Shown one piece after another: positions 58,217 to 64,000 of a stretch of 64,000 nucleotides of DNA. The position numbers were made by a program, and so were the translations under genes. The stretch lies in NCBI GenBank assembly GCA_023614405.1, contig CM042691.1:169852927-169916926 (forward strand). The letters run 5' to 3'. The notes beneath the pieces were generated by a model that searched no databases, was not told the DNA's origin, and was given only the letters and a program-made list of their open reading frames with translations. Source of the DNA: Avena insularis. Taxonomy: Eukaryota; Streptophyta; Magnoliopsida; Poales; Poaceae. The stretch's first letter is position 1; every line of letters begins with the position of its first letter.

Positions 58217-59799
58217 GGACAGCAGCTGCGGGGCCATCGTCCGAACAGGCACAGCCGCTATGGGGGCGGAGGTCGTACCCTCATCCCCACTGTGGTGCTC
58301 GAGGAAGCAGGGACCCTTCGGCATTGGTGGAGTCGCCCCATCCGATGTTTCTCTCCGGGACCTCTTTCGGGTCCGCCCTTCGCTCGGCTCGAGGCCTTCT
58401 CGAGAAGGAGACTGCGTCGGAGGGACCTCGGAATCAGACTCCGCCTCCTCGTTGTCCGGTGCATCTGTATACTTCTCAGGTAGAGGGGGCACCATCCCCG
58501 CTACCTAGTGGACCTTCAAATTGAAGACAAGATACGAAGCAAGATAAGTAATAATAGAAAGCAAAAAGCACTCGAAAAAGAGTTACGCGCCACTATAGGT
58601 TTCACCTAGGGGACTGCTTTCTTGGCGCTGAAAGGGTCAGTCAAGGACTTACCCGGGAGGTCTTCGTCGGCTTTGTACTTCAGCAGCGGCCGAAGCGCCC
58701 TATCAAGGTGAGCCGAAGACATCTCCTCTGGAATTACCCTTGTCGGGTCATTGGGGCCAGCATACAAGAACATGGGGTGTGCCCTCGCTTGGAGCGGCTG
58801 CACCTGATGTTTGAGTAAGGTGCAAATGATGTCGACACCGTTGACCTCCTTGCCTTCCACCAGCTGAAGAGCCTCCACCCGCTGGTAGAGCTTCTCCACT
58901 TCTTCAGACTCACCCTCCAAAATGTCGTTCGACCACGAATGTTTTTGGGTGATCTTTTGGGTGGAGTCGAAGGGGGCGAGCCCGTAGTGCTGACCGTCTA
59001 GCTTGATGTCGCGGATGTAGAACCACTTCCTCCGCCACTACTGGGCGGACCCGCAAAGGTAGAAAGAAAAGAACTGGACAGAGGAGCGGATAGAAATTCC
59101 GCAGCCTCCCAATGGATAAACATCACCGGTGCCAGATTGCCTCTTCACGGAGTACAGTCTCCGGAAGAGGACAAAGTGTGGCTCGATACCGATCCAGCAC
59201 TCGTAAAGGGTAATCAAGCAGGTGATGTGGAGAAGAGAATTGGTAGACAAATGATGCAACTGAATCCCATAAAGAAAAAGAAGCCCATGATGAAATGCAT
59301 GGGCGTGCAAAGAAAGACCACGGATGACAAAGCCATAGAACATAACCAGAAACCCTTCTGGTGGGCGCGGGATTACCTCTTGTCCTGGTAGGATGGCGTC
59401 TTCCTTGGTCTTTGAAATCAAGCCAGCGTCACGCAATTTTTGTAAGTCCGACTCGCGCATCTCCGAGCGCGGCCACCCGCCATCGGTGGTTCGGCTCGGA
59501 GCAGCGGCCTTCCTCCCGGCACCGGCGGCGCTTGAACCCGCTCCAGCGGATGAAGCTTTCGTGGACTTTCCCATTACGGAGCAACGAGTGCGGTGATGCG
59601 AACGAAGAAAGATGGAGGGAAATACACGGAGGACGTCCAGTGCACGATCAGAGCACGAGCTCAAGGAATGGTGGCAATGGAAAAAAAGCAAAGGAAAATG
59701 ACAAAGGGGTAAACTTCTCTGTTTTCCCCATGGTATAAAAGGGGCGAGGACGATGAAGCAGAACCGTAGATGCGGAAGCCCTAACACGTGCCTCAGATC

Positions 59800-60907
59800 T
59801 CACCGTCCACGTGTCAGCACCAAACTAAACTATCGCCAATACGCTTTCCACTATGCGCGGAAATCGAGGAGACGCTGTATCTTTCGCCATGATTACGCGT
59901 GACTAGTCAAATTCAAGTCAGGCGGTAGGACCCATGGTCGTCCCATTGCATCGTCTCTGCTGCCATAGACGGTTGAGCTCGCCGATCGTCAGCAATGGGA
60001 TCATCAAAACAAAGCCAGCAACGGCTCGAAGATTTTGACTAAGCATAAAGTACTTACTTGAGTCTACGACTCAACCAACTACTCGAGTGATACTTCTATC
60101 AGGAGCACTTGCCGTGCACCTGAGAAATCACAATAGTAACATCATCTCGAAAAGATCTTTGAGTCCTACGACGAGTCTACGACTCCACTAAGGATTCGGG
60201 GGATACTCCCATAGGGAGAGCTGGTCGCGCATTCGAAAAAATTTGTCCTTCGAACAGGTAATCGAAGGAAGGGCGAATGACTGAACTAAAGTCTCTGTTT
60301 GAGTCTACGACTCGAAAAGACACTCGCAGGATACTCTGATAGGAAGCGCTAGCCGCGCACCCTATGAACTATTCGAGTGAGATCCTTCAGATCAAGTGTG
60401 ACAAAAATCTTTTTGGGAACTTTTCCCAAATTAAACGTTGAATGAGAAACAGTCTCCTTGGTCACCTGAAACACCTCTATAGTCATAAAACTTCGGATGC
60501 TGCATCTAAAATGCAAAGATAATCCCTACAGATATTGTCTGATGGCCTAGTAATGCACCAGACTGCGCACTGCCAGTAAACTCCCATGCCAACAGGCACG
60601 ATGAAAATCCTGACGGACACGTTGGGTATATCACTTGAAAAACACTGGGATTTGACTCCTGTAAGACCTCAACGGCCTAAGTCGAAATACACCAGTATTT
60701 GTTCCGAATTCGAGTCTGGGGACTTGAGTCTGAAGAAGATCGTGTTGTTTTGTTCTGTGATAGTTAACTGACCCTGATCCGTCGGGTGAGTCAGACACAC
60801 ATATCAACAATCCCTATGAACTAACATGTTTATTCCTAAAGACAGGTTCGTGTGAGTAGCACCCGAAAAATTATAGTCTCTAGTTAAATCTATGATTCAA
60901 CTGAACA
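59800..60907 (+). other. 3' untranslated region of the Tat element with tandem GAGTCTACGACTC units
   Basis: No gene is seen. GAGTCTACGACTC begins at 60060, 60173 and 60301 (spacings 113 and 128), each time followed after about 10-20 bases by a purine-rich CTCG/TTCGGGGGATACT-like stretch and a GGGAGCRCT..CCGCGCACC-like tail. The final diverged unit at about 60880 leads directly into the real polypurine tract. Confidence 0.65.
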
Positions 60908-61410
60908 CTCGGGGGCTACTGACATGGATATACCCTATGGGTGCATAACGTTTGTACACCCGGTCCAGCCCAAGGAAGGACCACGTGAAGAACTGCAGCC
61001 CAGAAAGATTTCGGGTGGCCCAAGCCCATGGAAAGTTTGACTCGTTGGAAGAAAAGTCTAGCTGTAGATAGAATTTAAAAGGGTTCAACCCTAATATGGA
61101 ACTGGCTCGACCTATCCCAGGGACCTGGCCAATCTATATAAATGCCAGGAGGGCATGGCGAGAAGGACGAACTTAGCTCATACACACACCTCACGCCAGA
61201 TTGCATCTGCACATCCCCTGTAACCCTCAGTTCCACCGTAATTAAGAACATACAAACAGGAGTAGGGTTTTCCCTCCGGCGGCCTGAACCTGGGTAAACC
61301 TCGTGTCGCCGTGTTGCTTGCCTGTTAACAGTCTCGTGACTTCCAGTATCCCCATCTTCTCTAAAATCCAAGTCCACAACAATGGGCATTGACGAGTCGA
61401 ACCCTCGTCA
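60908..61410 (+). repeat. 3' LTR of the Tat element with its polypurine tract
   Basis: CTCGGGGGCTAC at 60908-60919 is the polypurine tract. The LTR, 60920-61410 (491 bp), is colinear with 29624-30113 with many substitutions and is followed by CCGGA. Confidence 0.93.
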
Positions 61411-61415
61411 CCGGA

Positions 61416-61903
61416 TAGTTGTCATTACATACCTATCTCTCTTTCTTCCGTGAAGAATCTGATAGTATGTATACATACACATTGATTAGGGATTGATATT
61501 CATTTGTGGCGTCTATGTTTTATTCATCACACAGAGCAAATGGTGAGGTGTGGCACCGGGTGGACAGGAAAAAATTAGCTTTTTTAGAGGTCCCTTCACT
61601 AACAAATTACCTCTTTTAGCTCTACCTCCACGGAAAATACTAGTGACCGACATATTTTGAGCCTGTCACTACTCATAGTGTCCTTAGTGATAGGTTTTTA
61701 TAGACGCATCTCACTAGTTAATTTGTCCACTCTTACATCCTTCACAAAAAGTACTAGTGACATTCAATTTTGTGCACGTGTAACTAGTGTTTTGTACTAG
61801 TGACAGGCTTACCTTTGCCTGTCACTAAGAATACTTACTAGTTACTGGCACAATTTTGTCTGTTACTAACCACCTGGAGGCTATAAGCCTTTCTGCAATA
61901 GTG
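61416..61903 (+). mobile_element. Terminus of a second CACTA-type transposon
   Basis: The sequence ends TTTCTGCAATAGTG at 61903, the inverted form of a CACTATTGCAGAAA terminus. The preceding 300 bp carry subterminal words TACTAGTGAC and GTCACTA in both orientations at about 61645, 61667, 61693, 61762, 61796 and 61823. The Tat element appears inserted into it or beside it. The opposite CACTATTGCAG end was not found in the window. Confidence 0.6.
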
Positions 61904-64000
61904 TAAAAAATCAGATAAATGTGAAAACAGCTCTTGGAGCCCTCGCATGTGACCCATTGCCCTCATAAAATCATAAGCAAGGCATACCAGGTACCTTGGT
62001 AGCCAAGGCACCACTCATATATCTATCGAGTGTGAGTTAACATGGCTTTCAACCCTAAATCACCCCTCGCTACCCAGAACATGGAACCACTACATGGATT
62101 GAGCACAAACCTGACAGCTAGCTCCCTCTCTACATCGCAAGCAACTTCTCCAACTAGAGATTTCATGGTCATTTGGAGAAATCTTGACTTTCCATTTTCT
62201 GACCCCGAAAAACTAGTGTTTTTAAAAGAAGGTGCAAGATTAGGGCGTGCCCAAGGGCCCGACGCAATTTTCACGCATGTTACATCATGGTGCATGTCCA
62301 TTTCCACGAGATGGGTATTTATCTTGTGGTGCAAGCATATACTGTATTTTTCTTAAGTTACGGCCCTGTAAAGGCGGTTTCTAACTATAGGTACTCTATA
62401 AGACACTCTCAATTTTTAGGGAAAATGTTTTGGGGTGTCCCATGGGGTACCTAGGTTGGATGCATGCCTAGGTCGAAGATAGACCCTTGCATTGTCGCAG
62501 CGGCTGCCGAGTTTGGCCTTTTTTTGGACAGCACCAAACAAAATCTAAAAAACAAAAAAAATGTGAAAACAGATCTTGGAGCCCTCGCATGTGACCCACT
62601 TCCCTCAAAAAATCATAAGCAAGGCATACCAGATATCTTTGCAGCCAAGGCACCACCCGGATGTCAATTGAGTGGAGTTAACATGGCTTTCAACCCTAGA
62701 TCCCACCCTCGCTTCCCAGAACATGGAACCAATCCATGGATTGACCCCAAACCCGGCACCTAGATCCCTCAGTGCATCGCAGGCAACTTCTACAACTAGA
62801 GAGATTTCATGGTCATTTGGAGAAATCTTGACATTCCATTTTTTGAACCCGAAAAACTGGTGTTTTCCAAAGGAGGCGCAAGATTAAGGCGTGCCCAAGG
62901 GCCCGAGGAAATTTTCATGGATGCTACATCATGGTGCATGGCCATTTCCAGGAGGTGGGCATCTATCTCCTGGTACAAGCATATACTATATTTTTCTTGA
63001 ATTGCATCCTGGTAAACGCATTTTCTAACTATAGGTACCCTATAAGACTCTCTCAATTTTCAGGAAAAAATATTTTGGGGTGTCACATGGGGTACCTAGG
63101 CTAGATGCATGCCTAGGTCCAAGATTTCACCGACCCTTGTGTTCTCTCGGTCGCCGCTAGGTTTGGCCATTTTTTGAACAACACCAAACAAAATTTTAGA
63201 AAAACTAGAAAAATGTGAAAACAAATCTTGGATCCCTCTCATGTGACCTACTTCCCTCATAAAATCATAAGAAAGGCTTACCAAGTACCATGGCAGCTAA
63301 GGCACCACCCAGATGTCTATCGAGTGTGATTTAACAATGCTTTCAACCCTAGATCCCCCTCGCTGCCCAGAACATGGAACAAGTCCAAGGATTCAGCCCA
63401 AACGAAACACCTAGCTCCCTCTCTGCATCGCAAGAAAATTCTCCAACTAGGGATTTCATGCACATTTGGAGAAATCTTGACTTTCCATTTTCCGAACCCG
63501 AAAAACCCGTGTTTTTTCAAAGGAGGTGAAAAATTAGGGAACGCCCAAGGGCCCGAGGCAATTTTCACGCATGCTACATCATGGTACATGGCCATTCCAG
63601 GGAGGTGTGTATTTATCTCGTGGTGCAAGCATATACTGTATTTTTCTTGAGTTATGGCTAGGTATAGGCGATTTCTAACTGTAGGTACCCTATAAGACAC
63701 TCTCAGTTTTCCATAAAAATGTTTTGGGGTGTCCCATGGGGTACCTAGGCTGGATGCATGCCTAGGTCCAAGATTACACCGACCCTTGCGTTGTCGCGCC
63801 CGCCTCCTGGTTTGGCCTTTTTTTGGACAGCACCAAACAAAATCTAAAAAAATAAGAAAAATGTGAAAACAACTCTTAGAGCCCTCGTATGTGACCCACT
63901 TCCCTCATAAAATAATAAGCAAGAAATACCAGGTACCATGGCAACCAACGCACCACCCAGATGTCTATCGGGTGTGAGTTAACATGGATTTCAACCCTAC
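61904..64000. repeat. Tandem satellite, unit about 0.65 kb, at least 3.2 copies, open at the window edge
   Basis: The marker GTGAAAAC lies at 61921, 62563, 63215 and 63863 (spacings 642, 652 and 648). Each unit continues with GGAGCCCTCGCATGTGACCCA-like sequence, CCAGAACATGGAAC, GGCAACTTCT.CAACTAGAGA, a CATGGTGCATGGCCATTTCC-like stretch and GGGGTACCTAGG. It closes with an ACCTAGGC, 9-base spacer, GCCTAGGT palindrome (for example 63743-63767). The frames that recur on both strands in each unit change length and phase between copies, so I do not call a gene. The array begins in mid-unit at the CACTA terminus. Confidence 0.9.

Larger units (their letters stand above)
38290..59574 (-). pseudogene. 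Tat antisense gene with Transposase_28-like domain, multi-exon, split by two retrotransposons
   Basis: Starts at the ATG at 59574 (MGKSTKASSAG). Exon 1 (59574 to about 58606) contains EGFLVMFYGFVIRGLSLHAH, LLFLYGIQLHHLSTNS and WIGIEPHFVLFRRLYSVKR, the plant domain known as Transposase_28 (PF04195); an in-frame TAG at about 59040 interrupts it. Later exons with GT...AG borders: 58513-57999 (acidic, then a poly-Lys run), 57913-57724, 57647-57573, and 57496-57425 continuing at 48407-48281, a coiled-coil-like Gln/Lys/Ala segment (EALQRQQKEAKDREHQLAAA). A last part at about 38770-38290 ends in FASHYKHFGPKLIDLL. Introns are 76-85 bp where measured. Exon phases agree at the 57999/57913 junction. Function unknown; such antisense genes are a trait of Tat elements. 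The name transposase is historical. Confidence 0.75.
29624..61410 (+). mobile_element. Tat-type Ty3/Gypsy retrotransposon, 31.8 kb with three nested insertions
   Basis: LTRs of 490 and 491 bp at 29624-30113 and 60920-61410 are flanked by the perfect duplication CCGGA (29619-29623 and 61411-61415). A degenerate GCGCTGTCTGTGG primer-binding site follows the left LTR and a GGGGGCTAC polypurine tract precedes the right one. The plus strand holds gag, protease, RT, RNase H and integrase in Gypsy order. The minus strand between integrase and the 3' LTR holds an intron-containing extra gene, the hallmark of the Tat branch (Grande, RIRE2-like). Inside lie a TRIM, a Tekay-like Gypsy and an Angela-like copia. 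Without them and their target duplications the element is about 13.0 kb. Many stops make it inactive. Confidence 0.93.

Noticed and set aside
58025..58483. 152-codon plus-strand frame with a long poly-Leu run
   Set aside because: It is the complement of the poly-Lys microsatellite in the antisense gene and has no other support.
62023..63700. Minus-strand frames recurring in each satellite unit as a repeated gene
   Set aside because: The frames differ in length and phase between units and contain no recognised motif. Recurrence follows from the repeat.

Overview
This window reads as repeat-rich nuclear DNA of a grass, probably of subfamily Pooideae (the wheat, barley, oat and ryegrass group). 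The main clues are a BARE-1/Angela/WIS-type copia element with LTRs of about 1.9 kb, a Gypsy LTR of a type common in Triticeae, CTCCCTCCG-ended Stowaway MITEs, CACTA subterminal CCGGTT repeats and a SMART/TRIM element. Family names rest on sequence memory, not on a search. I see no intact host gene, rRNA, tRNA gene, CRISPR array or bacterial-type operon.

Layout. (1) 1-5.2 kb: a decayed Ty1/copia element (305-5007, target duplication CTACC) splits a short open frame. (2) 5.2-11 kb: small duplications, a broken RNase H-like (RVT_3 type) fragment, a likely Helitron 3' end, a 250-bp tandem array, an unidentified gene fragment and a Stowaway MITE. (3) 11.07-18.15 kb: a second, minus-strand copia element (target duplication TCCAC) with a GC-rich leader. 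(4) 18.15-19.5 kb: GC-rich sequence ending in a Gypsy-PBS-like motif. (5) 19.5-23.3 kb: one terminus of a CACTA transposon and, inside it on the minus strand, a spliced Ulp1/C48-like cysteine protease pseudogene, followed by a segment duplicated at about 590 bp spacing. (6) 23.3-27.6 kb: a minus-strand non-autonomous Gypsy remnant that keeps only its 5' LTR. (7) 27.6-29.4 kb: diverged repeats rich in the word GCAGTGCA, then a second MITE. (8) 29,624-61,410: one Tat-type Ty3/Gypsy element, 31.8 kb between its ends and proven by the target duplication CCGGA, enlarged by three later insertions. (9) 61.4-64 kb: a CACTA terminus abutting a satellite with a 0.65-kb unit that runs off the window.

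The nest in (8) is the clearest story. The Tat element carries gag, protease, RT, RNase H and integrase on the plus strand, and a separate intron-containing antisense gene (Transposase_28/PF04195-like domain) on the minus strand between integrase and the 3' LTR. A 342-bp TRIM (34,940-35,281, target duplication TGTCC) lies in its RNase H. A Tekay/Del-like chromodomain Gypsy (38,865-48,274, target duplication GCTTA) lies six bases into an intron of the antisense gene. An Angela/BARE-like copia (48,408-57,424, target duplication ACAGC) lies in one of its coding exons. Subtracting these leaves a Tat element of about 13.0 kb, a normal size for the group.

No protein here looks fully functional. The Angela element is closest, with intact RT and integrase catalytic residues but a few stops and frameshifts. 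The others have lost key residues: RT YVDD to YMDN in copia 2, YVDD to YVYN in Tat, and the integrase glutamate to lysine in the Tekay-like element.
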